Positions 25,491 to 34,682 of a DNA stretch of 64,000 nucleotides are shown piece after piece. Where the stretch lies: assembly GCF_036059255.1 (NCBI RefSeq), contig NZ_CP107947.1:1984001-2048000 (forward strand), read 5' to 3'. Numbering within the stretch: position 1 is the first letter of the stretch; each line of letters starts with the position of its first letter. This DNA comes from Micromonospora sp. NBC_00389. GTDB taxonomy: Bacteria > Actinomycetota > Actinomycetes > Mycobacteriales > Micromonosporaceae. The notes beneath the pieces were generated by a model. The model was not told where the DNA came from and searched no databases. It saw only the letters and a list, made by a program, of their open reading frames with translations. The position numbers and the translations under genes are program-made.

Positions 25491-27800
25491 TCAACGGTGT
25501 CCGAAGACCTTGCGGCTGGAGCCGAGCCGCAGGAGGACCGTCTCGCCGGTGGCGTCCTGCACCGCGTCGTTGTCGGTGATCGCGAACACCTCGCCGTTGC
25601 CGGCCACGGTCAGACCCTCCAGCTTCTCCTGCGTCCACCCGTTGGTGGCGCGCAGCGCGGGCAGCACGTCGACGGCGAGCGTCTTCGGCAGCACCGTCAG
25701 CGGACCGGCCGGTGCCGCCGCACCCGGCAGCGGCACCGTGTAGACGCGCTTCACCGTGGCGGCCGGGCCGTTCAGCTTGTCCCGCTCGATGACCGCGAGC
25801 CGGTCGCCGACCACGGTGATCTCGGAGAGGCCCATCCAGTCACCCGGCACGCTGGTGCTGCCCAACTGGTAACCGAACCAGCTCCAGATGCCCGCCGCGA
25901 CGTCGTAGCGGCCCAGCCGGACCACACCGGCCGGATCGGTGCTCAGCTCCCGCTGCACGGCCACCCAGACGATCTCCCGACCCTGCCGGTCGGTGGTGGC
26001 GGTGACCCCCTCCAGGCCCTGCTTGGCCAGGCCGGCGGCGACCTCAGTGGGCAGCGGGACGGTCTGCCGGGTGACCCCGGAGGCGTCCAGCCGGACCAGC
26101 TTGTTCTCCGGGCCCTTGGCGCCCTCCACGGCGAGCCAGAAGCCGCCCTGCGGGCGGGCGAAGATGCCCTCCGCGTCGTACCCGACCGGCGCGCCGGTCG
26201 CGTCCTTCACCGGCAGCGCACCGGTGATCACGGCCGGCGTCCGCTTCACGTCGATGGTGAGGATCCGGGTCTGGCTGTACGCCGCGTCGGTGACGCTGTA
26301 GAGCTGGTCCCGCTTGCCGGGCACCGCCGTCAGCGCGCCGAGGGCACCCCAGCCGATCGGCGTGCCGGCCTGGTCCGTGTCGGAGACGATGCTCGGAAAC
26401 GCCGGGGCGCCCTTGCCGAGCTGGAACAGCGACACCGAGGCCCGGACGTTGACCGACGCGTCGTCCTCCTCGCTGGAGACAGCGAGCAGCCCTCGCGACG
26501 GGATGGGCAGCAGCCCCTCCGGGCCGTTGGTGGCCGGCAGCACCTGCTTGAAGACCGGCTTGGTGGGGTTGCCCAGGTCGTAGACGGCGACGAAGTTGCT
26601 GCGCTCCGAGCCGACGAACGCGTACCGCACGCCGTCGTACTCGGCGATGGCGACACCCTCCGGCTCGGTGCCCTTCTTCCCGGCACGGTCCTCGTTGTGC
26701 AGCCCGTACGTGACGGCGAGCCGCTCGAAGCTGTTGCCAGCGTCCCAGGCGACCCGCCCGTTGCGGCTGTCGAAGACGGACCAGCCGCGGGTGCCGCCCC
26801 GCCAGTCGCCCTCGTTGGCCGTGGCGAGGTAGCGGTCGTCGATCCAGGCGACCGCGTCCGGCTCGCGCGGCACATCGGTGATGCTGCCGGTCAGGTTGAT
26901 CGTGCCGTCCTTGACGGTGTCGATCCCGCTGATGGTCGCCGTGCCCGCGCTGAACACCCGGGTGATCCGGCCGGTGGGCAGGTCGATCAGGGCGACGCCG
27001 TTGTTCTCCTGGAGGGTCACCGCCAGCTGGTTGTGGCTGTTGATCGAGACGTACTCGGGCTCCGGGTCGGTCGGCTCGGCGAGACCGGCCTGGACCAGCG
27101 CGGGCAGTGCCTGCCCGTTCGCGCCGGTCAGCGGGACGGGCCGCAGCCGCCAGCCGGCCGGGGTGTTGCCGGTGAGGTCGACGATCTGCACGAAGCCGGC
27201 CGGGAGCTGGGGCAGGTCGCCCTCCTCGCCGCCGGGCGGGGTGGCCTCCTCGTCGCGCTCGTTCTCGATGGCGATCGCGGCGTACCGCTGGTCCTTGCTG
27301 ATCGCGATCGAGTCGGGCTGGCCGGCGAGGTCGAAGCTGGCGACCCGCTCGCGGCTGGCCAGCTCGATCACGTCCAGCCGGCCGGACGGCTCGGTGTAGC
27401 TGCTGCTGGTGTTCACCACCACCAGCACGTACTTGCCGACAACGGCGACCGAGGTGGGCTCGTCCTCGGCGTTGCCGAGCTGGGCGAGGGAGAGGGTGCC
27501 GAGGCCGCGTGGGCGGTCGGCCCGGGAGATGTCGAGGAAGCCGATCCGCCGGGCCAGTGCGTCGGTGTGGATCAGGGTGCGGCCGTCCGGACTGACCGCC
27601 GAGATCTCGGCCACCGTCGGGGTCGCCGGGTCCTCACCGGCCGGACGGTTCTGGAAGACCGGGTACGTGGCAACCCGGTCGAAGGCCATCGGCCCGCCCG
27701 GGTGGTGCCGCTCGCCGGCGGTCGCCGAGGTGGCGCCGGTGATGGTGGCGACCGCGACCCCGGCTACGGTGAGCGCGGTGATTGCTCTTCTCACTGACAA
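25491..27800 (-). CDS. Secreted phytase-like esterase with beta-propeller domain
   Basis: The product is 769 residues from TTG 27800 (GGAGG six bases upstream; GTG 27794 is possible). A Sec signal peptide covers about residues 1-28 (ITALTVAGVAVATITGATSA). The first half is a seven-bladed-propeller-like region with repeated motifs such as VAWIDDRYLATANEGDW. The second half matches the 'esterase-like activity of phytase' family (YDAEGIFARPQGGFWLAVEG; GLEGVTATTDRQG; KLEGLTVAGNGEVFAITDND). It is probably released outside the cell and may hydrolyse phosphate esters; the substrate is unknown. Confidence 0.8.
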   Translation of the reverse strand: MSVRRAITALTVAGVAVATITGATSATAGERHHPGGPMAFDRVATYPVFQNRPAGEDPATPTVAEISAVSPDGRTLIHTDALARRIGFLDISRADRPRGLGTLSLAQLGNAEDEPTSVAVVGKYVLVVVNTSSSYTEPSGRLDVIELASRERVASFDLAGQPDSIAISKDQRYAAIAIENERDEEATPPGGEEGDLPQLPAGFVQIVDLTGNTPAGWRLRPVPLTGANGQALPALVQAGLAEPTDPEPEYVSINSHNQLAVTLQENNGVALIDLPTGRITRVFSAGTATISGIDTVKDGTINLTGSITDVPREPDAVAWIDDRYLATANEGDWRGGTRGWSVFDSRNGRVAWDAGNSFERLAVTYGLHNEDRAGKKGTEPEGVAIAEYDGVRYAFVGSERSNFVAVYDLGNPTKPVFKQVLPATNGPEGLLPIPSRGLLAVSSEEDDASVNVRASVSLFQLGKGAPAFPSIVSDTDQAGTPIGWGALGALTAVPGKRDQLYSVTDAAYSQTRILTIDVKRTPAVITGALPVKDATGAPVGYDAEGIFARPQGGFWLAVEGAKGPENKLVRLDASGVTRQTVPLPTEVAAGLAKQGLEGVTATTDRQGREIVWVAVQRELSTDPAGVVRLGRYDVAAGIWSWFGYQLGSTSVPGDWMGLSEITVVGDRLAVIERDKLNGPAATVKRVYTVPLPGAAAPAGPLTVLPKTLAVDVLPALRATNGWTQEKLEGLTVAGNGEVFAITDNDAVQDATGETVLLRLGSSRKVFGHR

Positions 27801-27854
27801 GGAGTTCCTCCGTCTGCTGATACCCGGACGGAGGCTGACACCCGAGAAGGAGCA

Positions 27855-28964
27855 TCAGCTTGCGCGGACATGAACAGCCGGCGAAGTGCGGCGCAGCCGC
27901 CACCAGGCGGCACCGATCAGGACCACGGTGACCACGGTGACCGCGACGTCGCCGGCCAACGCCGCTGCCGGGCTCGCCGGGGAGTACGGCGGCACCAGGT
28001 ACGCGAACGCGGCGGCGCTGACCAGGCTCGCCGAGCCGGCGGCGAGCACGTGTCGCTGCCGCCAGCCGGCGCGGGACGACCAGTATGCGATCAGGCCCCC
28101 GGTGCTGGCGGCGATCGCCAGCGCGATGGCCACCCCCGGCCAGCCGGGTGCCAGATCGGTGCCGAGGTGGACGAGGACGACCACCAGGCCCACCCAGAGT
28201 GGGTGCGGCGCTCGACGGACGCGTCGCGCCGTCGCCGTGCCCGAGTTGGCGGGCGGCGCGTCGGCGGGTCCCGTCTCGACGGCCGGTGTGTCGGTGGGTC
28301 GCGGGCGAGGGCGTCGCCAGCGGGGCAGCAGGGCCGTCGCGATGAGGGTCAGGACCACCGCGGCGGCGAAGGTCAGCTGGAGCGGGCTGGCCAGGAAGCC
28401 CTTCCGGCCGCTGTCCGAGAAGATCAGCAGACTGCCGAGCAGGTAGATCACGCCGACCACGACGAGGCCCGGCCGGCCGAGCCACGGCCGCAGCCGGCGG
28501 CCCCGCCCGAGGAACGACTCGATGATCACGATCGGCGCGCAGATGGTCAACGTGATGTGGTTGCCCACGTAGTCGAAGGCCTGCCGGACACTGAACCCGA
28601 GCCCCGGCACCAGCGTCGCCTCGGCGGCGGCCCGGGTGTCGGCGTACTCCGTGTCATCCAGGTAGCCGGGGTTGAACAGCGACTGGTCGACCAGGCCGGC
28701 CTGAAGCACACCGAACGCGGCGGCGAGCAGCACGATTGCCGGCCATCCCGCGCCGAGGTGCCGGGCGGTCTCCCGGATCAGGATGGCCGCCCCGCCGTAC
28801 ATCGGGCCGAGGAAGATCAGCACCGGGAGGAAGTCGGCGAGGGTGAAGCCGCCCCAGGAGCACTCGGCGGCCCAGGGCGCGAGCAGCAGCAACGCGACCA
28901 CCGGCACGAGCCGGCGGCGCAGTGGAAGACGGTCGGCGGTGGCGGGGCGGGGCTCGGCCGGCAT
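27855..28964 (-). CDS. Multi-pass membrane protein of unknown function
   Basis: The product is 369 residues from ATG 28964 with GAGGAG nine bases upstream. About eight or nine hydrophobic segments are visible (RRLVPVVALLLLAPWAAE near the start; AAAFAYLVPPYSPASPAAAL near the end). A polar Pro/Thr-rich loop (about residues 220-255) separates two membrane halves. The N-terminal half with RETARHLGAGWPAIVLLAAAF looks like an uncharacterised actinobacterial membrane family. No transporter motif was recognised. It lies 54 bases upstream of the phytase-like gene and may share its transcript. Confidence 0.7.
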   Translation of the reverse strand: MPAEPRPATADRLPLRRRLVPVVALLLLAPWAAECSWGGFTLADFLPVLIFLGPMYGGAAILIRETARHLGAGWPAIVLLAAAFGVLQAGLVDQSLFNPGYLDDTEYADTRAAAEATLVPGLGFSVRQAFDYVGNHITLTICAPIVIIESFLGRGRRLRPWLGRPGLVVVGVIYLLGSLLIFSDSGRKGFLASPLQLTFAAAVVLTLIATALLPRWRRPRPRPTDTPAVETGPADAPPANSGTATARRVRRAPHPLWVGLVVVLVHLGTDLAPGWPGVAIALAIAASTGGLIAYWSSRAGWRQRHVLAAGSASLVSAAAFAYLVPPYSPASPAAALAGDVAVTVVTVVLIGAAWWRLRRTSPAVHVRAS

Positions 28965-29105
28965 GGGCGCTCCTCGGCGACGCTTCGGGGTCACCCGTAC
29001 CGTGCGCCAGCCACCCGGCCGGCCGCTACCGCCATCGGCCGACGGCTGGCGCGACCAAAGTCGTTGAGTAGGGTGGTTCCGACGTCGTCACCGGGGAGCG
29101 TGGAG

Positions 29106-29858
29106 ATGCAGCCAACCGTCACGGCCGACCTGGCGGCGCGGCCCGCCGACGCCGAGCACCCGCTGCTCAGCTACCGCGACGAGACAACCGGCGAACGGGT
29201 CGACCTGACCGCGCACCAGGTCGGTTCCTGGGCGGCGCGTAGCGCGGCTCTGCTGCGGGACGGCTGCGGGCTCGGCCCGGGCAGCCGGGTCGCGGTGCTG
29301 CTGCCGCCGCACTGGCGTACCGCCGCGGTGTTGTTGGGGGCCTGGGCCTCCGGCCTGGCGGTGTCGTTCCGGCCGCGCGCCACCGCGGGCCTGCCGGTCA
29401 TCGAACCGGGCGGCGACCGGCCGTTCGACGCGGTCTTCGTGACCCCCGAACGGCAGGACGACTGGCTGGAGGACGTCCCGGAGGCACCGCACCGCTACCT
29501 CGTCGGCACCGGGCCGGGGCCGCTGGCCGACGTGCCGCTGGGCTGGTTCGACTGGTCCGCCGAGGTGCTCCGGTACCCGGACGCCACGCCCGACCACACC
29601 GCCATCCGCCCGTCGGACCCGGCCAGCGCGGACGGCACCACCTACGGCCAGTGGGGCGCGATCGCCCAGGGGATCGCCGAGATGCTCGACCTGCGTGCCG
29701 GTGACCGGCTGCTGGTCGACGCCGCCGAGCACGAGCAGCCGCTGAAGTGGCTGCTGGCTCCGCTCTCCGCCGGCGCGTCCGTGGTCATCAGCGCCAACCT
29801 CGACCCGGCGCGGCGGGACGCGGTGGTCGCCGCCGAGCAGATAACCCGGGTCCTCTGA
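29106..29858 (+). CDS. TIGR03089-family protein
   Basis: A 250-residue protein from ATG 29106. It resembles the N-terminal half of an AMP-forming acyl-CoA ligase (LLSYRDETTGERVDLTAHQ; GPGSRVAVLLPPHWRTAAVL), but the ATP phosphate loop and the C-terminal lysine domain are missing. This matches the TIGR03089 actinobacterial family, often found near cell-envelope sugar genes. It is not expected to be a full ligase; its role is unknown. Confidence 0.85.
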   Translation: MQPTVTADLAARPADAEHPLLSYRDETTGERVDLTAHQVGSWAARSAALLRDGCGLGPGSRVAVLLPPHWRTAAVLLGAWASGLAVSFRPRATAGLPVIEPGGDRPFDAVFVTPERQDDWLEDVPEAPHRYLVGTGPGPLADVPLGWFDWSAEVLRYPDATPDHTAIRPSDPASADGTTYGQWGAIAQGIAEMLDLRAGDRLLVDAAEHEQPLKWLLAPLSAGASVVISANLDPARRDAVVAAEQITRVL

Positions 29859-30045
29859 GTCCCGTCATTCGGCCGGCGAAACCAAACAGCGCTCCGCGAT
29901 CTTCTTCCGTTACATCGACGTCTGCCCTGCTCAGAGGGTCTTTTTTCGATGCCGTCGGCGTGTTCTCATACCCGAACGACGACGTCATTGACCCGGTCAT
30001 GACAACACCGCGTCGACCCGCACCGCCTCCCTGAAAGGTGCACCG

Positions 30046-31008
30046 ATGCACAGGAGATCGACTTTCCGACTGGCCCTCCTCACCGCCACCGCTGCGACGT
30101 TCCTGACTTCCGGGGGCGCCTACGGCGCGGTGGGCGTGGCCGCGCCCGCGCCCGTCTCTCCGGGTGTCGCGGCGTGTGAGCCGGGCGCCGAGGCACACAG
30201 CGTGGCTCGGGTCGCCGAGGGCGCCACGGCGCACGAGCCGGAGCTGTATTCCAAGAACGAGGCGAACGCCTACGGGGTGATCAAGGATGCCCCGCGCCTG
30301 GCCAACGGCAGCGTCACCGTGCCGACGGTCTTCCACATGGTCTCCGACCATCCCCTCAGCGCGGCCGAGACCAACAGGTGGAACACCCTGATTGCGGCGC
30401 AGATGACCGTGCTCAACGACTCGTTCGCGGGCCGCACGGCGACGAGCGCCTCCAACACGCCGTTCCGCTTCTCGCTCATCGACACCACGTGGACGGTGAA
30501 CAGCAACTGGTACACCGTCGAGCCGGGCAAGAACGAGCGGGACATGAAGAAGGCGCTGTACACCGGCGACTCCCGCACCCTGAACGTGTACGCGGCCAAC
30601 ATCGGCGGCGGGCTCCTCGGCTGGGCGTACTTCCCGAAGGGTTACAACAACGGCCGCGACTACATCGACGGCGTGGTGATGCTCGACGAGTCGATGCCGG
30701 GCGGCACGGCCGGCAAGTACGCCCTCGGTGACACGCTGACGCACGAGGTCGGGCACTGGCTGATGCTGGAGCACACCTTCGCGCACGGCTGCTCCGCCTC
30801 CGGCGACTTCGTCGCGGACACTCCGCGCGAGGCGGCGCCGCAGTTCAACTGCCCGGTGGGCGCGGACACCTGCACCGCACCCGGGCTGGACCCGATTCAC
30901 AACTTCATGGACTACACGCAGGATTCCTGCATGGACATGTTCACCGCCGGACAGGCGGACCGGATGAGCGACGCCTGGGTGGCATTCCGGGCCGGCGGCG
31001 TCGGCTAG
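30046..31008 (+). CDS. Secreted zinc metalloprotease, M43 family
   Basis: A 320-residue exported protein from ATG 30046 with GAAAGG upstream. A signal peptide covers about residues 1-31, followed by a propeptide-like region. The active site HEVGHWLMLEH (HExxHxxxxxH type, about residue 232) and the Met-turn HNFMDY near residue 285 place it with M43 proteases (cytophagalysin or pappalysin type). Cysteines around CSASGD, NCPVGADTC and DSCMDM probably form disulfides. It should digest proteins outside the cell. The exported product is fitting for a saprophytic soil organism. Confidence 0.9.
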   Translation: MHRRSTFRLALLTATAATFLTSGGAYGAVGVAAPAPVSPGVAACEPGAEAHSVARVAEGATAHEPELYSKNEANAYGVIKDAPRLANGSVTVPTVFHMVSDHPLSAAETNRWNTLIAAQMTVLNDSFAGRTATSASNTPFRFSLIDTTWTVNSNWYTVEPGKNERDMKKALYTGDSRTLNVYAANIGGGLLGWAYFPKGYNNGRDYIDGVVMLDESMPGGTAGKYALGDTLTHEVGHWLMLEHTFAHGCSASGDFVADTPREAAPQFNCPVGADTCTAPGLDPIHNFMDYTQDSCMDMFTAGQADRMSDAWVAFRAGGVG

Positions 31009-31185
31009 ATCGGCACGTGTCGGGGTCGACGGGCAGCCGCGTGGCGGCTCGTCGACCCCGTCGCCTCACCCTTCCGGTGGAGCCGACGCGTTCCGCCATC
31101 TCTCACATTTTTCCTGCTCATACGCTTCGCCGAAGGCACGTGCGCTGTCGGAGCGCCGGCCACTTCCCACAGCGGCGGAGGGGAT

Positions 31186-31917
31186 ATGGCGTCGATCCGT
31201 GCACGTCGGACAGTGGTGTCGGTGGTGGCCGGCGGCCTGTTCGCCCTCGGTGTGATGGCACCGGGGCCGGCTGCCGCCCCGCCGCTTCCCCGCGCGGTCC
31301 AGGTCGACGGTGCTGCGGTCGACTCGTCCAGCCCGAAAGTGCCGCGTCCCCCGCAGCTTCCGGCGGATTTCCAGGGCACAGGCCGGTACATCGTCCGCGA
31401 CCTCGGCATCGATGTGCCGTTCACCTGGCAGGGCAGGGACGGCAACAGCCAGATGGTCGCCGGCGGCCAGGAGTATCCGATCTGGTTCACGAACCTGATC
31501 TACGAGAACACGCTCTACACGCTCACCTACAAGTGGCCGAACATCCCGCTGTTTCCGCCACGCCCGTGCAGCAAGATCCCGGGGTTCTTCAACCGCCAGA
31601 TCTTCAACGACAAGCTGAAGACGGCGCGCTTCGTGGGTCCGGAGATCCTGCAGGGGGAGAAGGATCGGCACGTCGACCACTGGCGCGTCGGTGTCGTCGG
31701 GGGTTCCACCGTGCCGGGCGAGTTCTTCCGGTTCCCGATCGCGCTCGGCGACATCTACGTCGACCAGCGGAACCCGAGCCAGTGGTGGCAGGTGTTGCAG
31801 TTCGGCCTGCAGAACCTCTTCGACCCGGAGCTGGACGAGTGGTTCACGATGACGACGTTCGACCACCGTCCGGGGGTCGTAACGCTCCCCGACCGGTGCC
31901 CACCGCCGACGTCGTGA
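31186..31917 (+). CDS. Secreted protein of unknown function
   Basis: A 243-residue protein from ATG 31186 with GGAGGGG nearby. A signal peptide ends near residue 31 (GLFALGVMAPGPAAA). The mature protein contains a proline-rich stretch (KVPRPPQLPADFQG) and several aromatic-rich beta-like segments (EYPIWFTNLIYENTLYTLTY; QWWQVLQFGLQNLFDPEL). No known domain was recognised. It follows the M43 protease on the same strand with 177 bases between, so a separate promoter is likely. Confidence 0.7.
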   Translation: MASIRARRTVVSVVAGGLFALGVMAPGPAAAPPLPRAVQVDGAAVDSSSPKVPRPPQLPADFQGTGRYIVRDLGIDVPFTWQGRDGNSQMVAGGQEYPIWFTNLIYENTLYTLTYKWPNIPLFPPRPCSKIPGFFNRQIFNDKLKTARFVGPEILQGEKDRHVDHWRVGVVGGSTVPGEFFRFPIALGDIYVDQRNPSQWWQVLQFGLQNLFDPELDEWFTMTTFDHRPGVVTLPDRCPPPTS

Positions 31918-31957
31918 CGTCGTGGCCCTCACCCGGGCTGAGCGCGCGTCGCCCCGC

Positions 31958-32036
31958 TTGATCGACTCCATGTCGGCGACATCGGGGGCATCAAGGCGCC
32001 TTGATACCGCCACATCGCTGACGTGGAGTCGATCAA
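31958..32036. repeat. Long imperfect palindrome, intergenic repeat
   Basis: Two arms of about 40 bases: the left begins TTGATCGACTCCATGTCGGC and the right ends GTGGAGTCGATCAA. They pair almost completely around ATCAAGGCGCCTTGAT. A related sequence flanks the IS607 element at 33206-33236 and 35314-35344, showing that this is a dispersed repeat family. Confidence 0.85.
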
Positions 32037-32296
32037 CGACCACTCGGCCGCGCCCGGCTTGAGCAGGGCGACAGGTGATCGGTGGGCAGCGCACACCGCG
32101 TCCCGCCGGGAAGTGGTCGGTCGCAGAAGACCCAATGGCGTACGCCCTGCTGGTCCTCGGCCGAAACGGTGACCCCGCCCGGCTCGACCCGCGCGTTGAG
32201 CCGGACCAGCACCCGAGCCGCGGTGCGCGCGAAGATTCGGGCGCGGAGCAGGTCCGGCGCGGTGATCGGCAGGTGGATCACCCAACGCTCGCTCAT
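32033..32296 (-). CDS. Small conserved protein, partner of DivIVA-like gene
   Basis: The product is 87 residues from ATG 32296, overlapping the stop of the DivIVA-like gene (ATGA), so it is translationally coupled. It begins MSERWVIHLPITAPDLLRAR and contains VSAEDQQGVRHWVFCDRPLP. Its stop lies within the palindrome that ends at 32036. There is no signal peptide and I recognise no domain. I regard this pair as an accessory module seen in Micromonosporaceae, from memory only. Confidence 0.6.
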   Translation of the reverse strand: MSERWVIHLPITAPDLLRARIFARTAARVLVRLNARVEPGGVTVSAEDQQGVRHWVFCDRPLPGGTRCALPTDHLSPCSSRARPSGR

Positions 32297-32580
32297 CGGT
32301 AGCGGTGGTTCGCCGATTGGGCGCTCTGCCACGTACGCAGGGCGTTCTTGATCCGTACGTTCTCCTCCTGCACCGCGACCAGGGCGGTCTGCGCGACGGT
32401 GAGTTCGTCGGCCACCCGGTGCAGGAAGGCCCGGATCTCGACGGGATCGAGGCCCTGTCGGCGGACGTTGAAACATCGCTCGCGGATCTGCCAGGGCCGC
32501 AGCGGTGTCCCTCGCGGGATTTCTCTCGTCGGACGTGATGCGTCGCGTCGGCTCGCCAGCCGACGGATCAGGTTGCGCAC
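32293..32580 (-). CDS. DivIVA-domain protein
   Basis: The product is 95 residues from GTG 32580. The segment FNVRRQGLDPVEIRAFLHRV followed by the helix ADELTVAQTALVAVQEENVR resembles the N-terminal coiled-coil of DivIVA-family proteins, which bind curved membrane and organise polar growth. It lacks the long C-terminal coiled coil of the true Wag31/DivIVA, so it is probably a small accessory paralogue. It is divergent from the GntR gene across about 346 bases. Confidence 0.75.
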   Translation of the reverse strand: MRNLIRRLASRRDASRPTREIPRGTPLRPWQIRERCFNVRRQGLDPVEIRAFLHRVADELTVAQTALVAVQEENVRIKNALRTWQSAQSANHRYR

Positions 32581-32926
32581 GGTGACTGCCCTTCGTCGGG
32601 TGGAGTCGACGTGAAGGGGCGGTCTCCGCCGGTTGCGGTCGGCGAAGACCGCCCCGCCCCGCGGCCGTTCCGGAGGTACGGCAGCAGGGCCGCGCCGGGG
32701 GAGCGCGGAGGGTGAGGTCTCGTCGGCGATGCGAGACCAGTACGAGAGGCGCCAACCGACCGCAGCAGCACCGCATCACCGAGAGCGACGCTATTGCCAC
32801 CGAGTCACCTATGTCAAGTACGTCTTTGAGTCATCTACCTACCTATGTCACTCGCGCTACGTGCGTTGCCTGCGTCGAAGGAGCTGATCAATACTGGGCG
32901 AGCCAACCGACTGCAAGGGGCCCCAC
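32581..32926. promoter_or_regulatory. Divergent control region of DivIVA-like and GntR genes
   Basis: About 346 bases carry no gene. The stretch 32800-32880 is noticeably AT-richer than its surroundings. ACCTATGTCA occurs twice (32807-32816 and 32841-32850), each preceded by GAGTCA, giving a direct repeat about 34 bases apart. These may be operators for the GntR-type protein encoded just downstream, or core promoter elements. Confidence 0.4.
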
Positions 32927-33154
32927 GTGCCTATACCGCCCACGATGGACGAGCTGCTCGCCGATCTCCTGAAGAAGATCAAGGACGGGACCTATTCGCC
33001 CGGCTCCCAGCTCCCGTCTGGGCGCGTGCTGGCAGATGAGTACGACGTCTCGCAGTCCACGATCAGTCGCGCGGTGGCGAGGCTACGGAAGCAGGGTGTG
33101 CTGGTCGGTCGCCCAGGTCGCGGCGTCTTCGTCGCGGAGTCCCGCCGGCGCTAG
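32927..33154 (+). CDS. Small GntR-family DNA-binding protein
   Basis: The product is 75 residues from GTG 32927; ATG 32945 is an alternative. Nearly the whole protein is a winged helix-turn-helix of GntR type: YSPGSQLPSGRVLADEYDVS, then STISRAVARLRKQGVLV and the wing GRPGRGVFVAE. No ligand-binding domain follows, as in the YtrA-like minimal regulators. It probably regulates the divergent DivIVA-like pair. It lies next to the left half of the palindrome that holds the IS607 element. Confidence 0.85.
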   Translation: MPIPPTMDELLADLLKKIKDGTYSPGSQLPSGRVLADEYDVSQSTISRAVARLRKQGVLVGRPGRGVFVAESRRR

Positions 33155-33205
33155 ACAGAACACTGTGGCCGCTCGGAGTCAGGGCCGGGCTGACGGCCCG
33201 CACGA

Positions 33206-33236
33206 TGACCAACTCCGTATCGGCGACATGGGGGTG
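33206..33236. repeat. Left half of a palindrome split by the IS607 element
   Basis: This half, containing ACTCCGTATCGGCGACATGG, pairs with the sequence at 35314-35344 (reverse complement, about five mismatches over 31 bases). Its core resembles the palindrome at 31958-32036 (GACTCCATGTCGGCGACAT). Confidence 0.75.
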
Positions 33237-33256
33237 TCGGGGTGCCTCGGACACCG

Positions 33257-34682
33257 TTACCTTTCAGTGAGCAAACGTGACTCCTGATTGGCAGTCGTCC
33301 GTTGCCGGGCGACGTTGACCGGATGAGCCGGTCTAGACGCTTCACGGCCCGCCGCCCCGCCTGCGCATGCAGGTCTTACGGGTCTTACGTAGGCTCCACG
33401 TCCTGTTTTTGGATCGCCCAGCAACTCCAGGTCGACGTGCCGCACGAGCGCGGCAAGATTACGTGCGGCGTTGACGTCCCGGTCCAGGGACAGCCTGCAC
33501 GCGGTGCAGTGGAACGTGCGCTCGGCCAGTGACAGCTTGGGTTTCACCGTCTTGCAGGCGGAGCATGTCTTGGAGCTGGGGTACCACCGGTCGGCGACGT
33601 ACAGCGTGCCGCCGTACCAGCCGGTCTTGTAGCCGAGGTGCCGGCGCAGCGTCGCCGGGGCGGCGTCGGTCAGGGACCGAGCCAGTTTGCGGTTACGAAC
33701 CATCCCGGCCACGTGGAGGTCCTCCACGACGACCGTGGTGAACTGCTGCGCCAGGCGGGTGGTGAGCTGGTGCCACGAGTCGGCGCGGACGGCCGCGACC
33801 GTGGCGTGCAGTCGAGCCACCGCCTCCTGTGCCCGCTGCCACCGGTTCGACGCGGTCCGCTTGCGCCTGGCCTGCGGGTCGTAGGGGCCGATCCGCCGGG
33901 CCGCACGGCGCTGCGCCTTGCCGAGTTTCTTCAACGCGGCCTTGAACGGCGCCGGGTTCGGCACCATCTCGCCGGTGGACAACACGGCCAGGTGCGTGAT
34001 CCCGGCGTCCACCCCGAGCACCCGGCCGGCCTTCGGCGCGTGCGCCGTCCGTCCGACCGTGCGTCGGACGGCGACCTGGAATGAGCAGGACCACCGTCCG
34101 GCGGTCTCGGTGACCGTGGCGGACAGGATCGTCGCGGTGCCGGCCTTCACCCGGCGGGCCAGCTTACGGGTGGACTCGTGGGTGCGGATGCGGCCCAGCC
34201 GGGGCAGCACCACGTGCCGGTAGCCAGGGTCGACCCGGATCGCGCCGGTGGTGAACCGGGCCGACCTGCGACCGTGCTTCCTCTTGGTCCGGGGCCAGCT
34301 CATCCGGCGGCCCTTGCGGGCACCGGTACGCGAGGCATGCCAGTTGCCCAGCGCCGCGGACAGGTTCGCCAGCCCGGTGTTGAACGCCTCCTTGGAGCAC
34401 TCCGCCCACCACGGCGCCGCCCACTGCTTGATCTCGTTCCAGGTGCGCCGCAGGTCCGGCAGGGACCAGCCCTGCCACGGCGTCAGGTCGGCCTCAGCCA
34501 CCCCGTAGCTGGCCTCGGCAGCCCGCTGCGCCTTCACCGCGCTGACCCGACGCAGCATGTGGTTGTGCGAACCGGGCCGCACCGGTGTTGCGGCGCAGGC
34601 CGAGAACCTGGGCGTCACTCGGGTCCAGGGCGAACCGGTATGCCTGCACGGTCCAGCCGGCCGGCGGCTCGTACCGCTTCAC
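33257..34682 (-). pseudogene. tnpB: TnpB RNA-guided nuclease, frameshifted
   Basis: The gene starts at GTG 34682 (VKRYEPPAGWTVQAYRFALD) and breaks after about 38 residues (RNTGAARFA). The next frame continues HNHMLRRVSAVKAQRAAEA to the stop at 33257. About 474 residues in total. The RuvC-like active site is intact: VLGVDAGITHLAVL, VVVEDLHVAGM and DRDVNAARNLA. The zinc ribbon SSKTCSACKTVK...FHCTACRL is also intact. In IS200/IS605 and IS607 elements TnpB is a guide-RNA-directed DNA nuclease whose omegaRNA comes from the 3' end of the element (here near 33240-33480). Translation from ATG 34556 inside could still make an N-terminally short protein. Confidence 0.9.

Noticed and set aside
29859..30045. 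Possible riboswitch or small RNA upstream of the metalloprotease
   Set aside because: No stable long stem or known riboswitch motif could be seen; it is probably just a promoter region.
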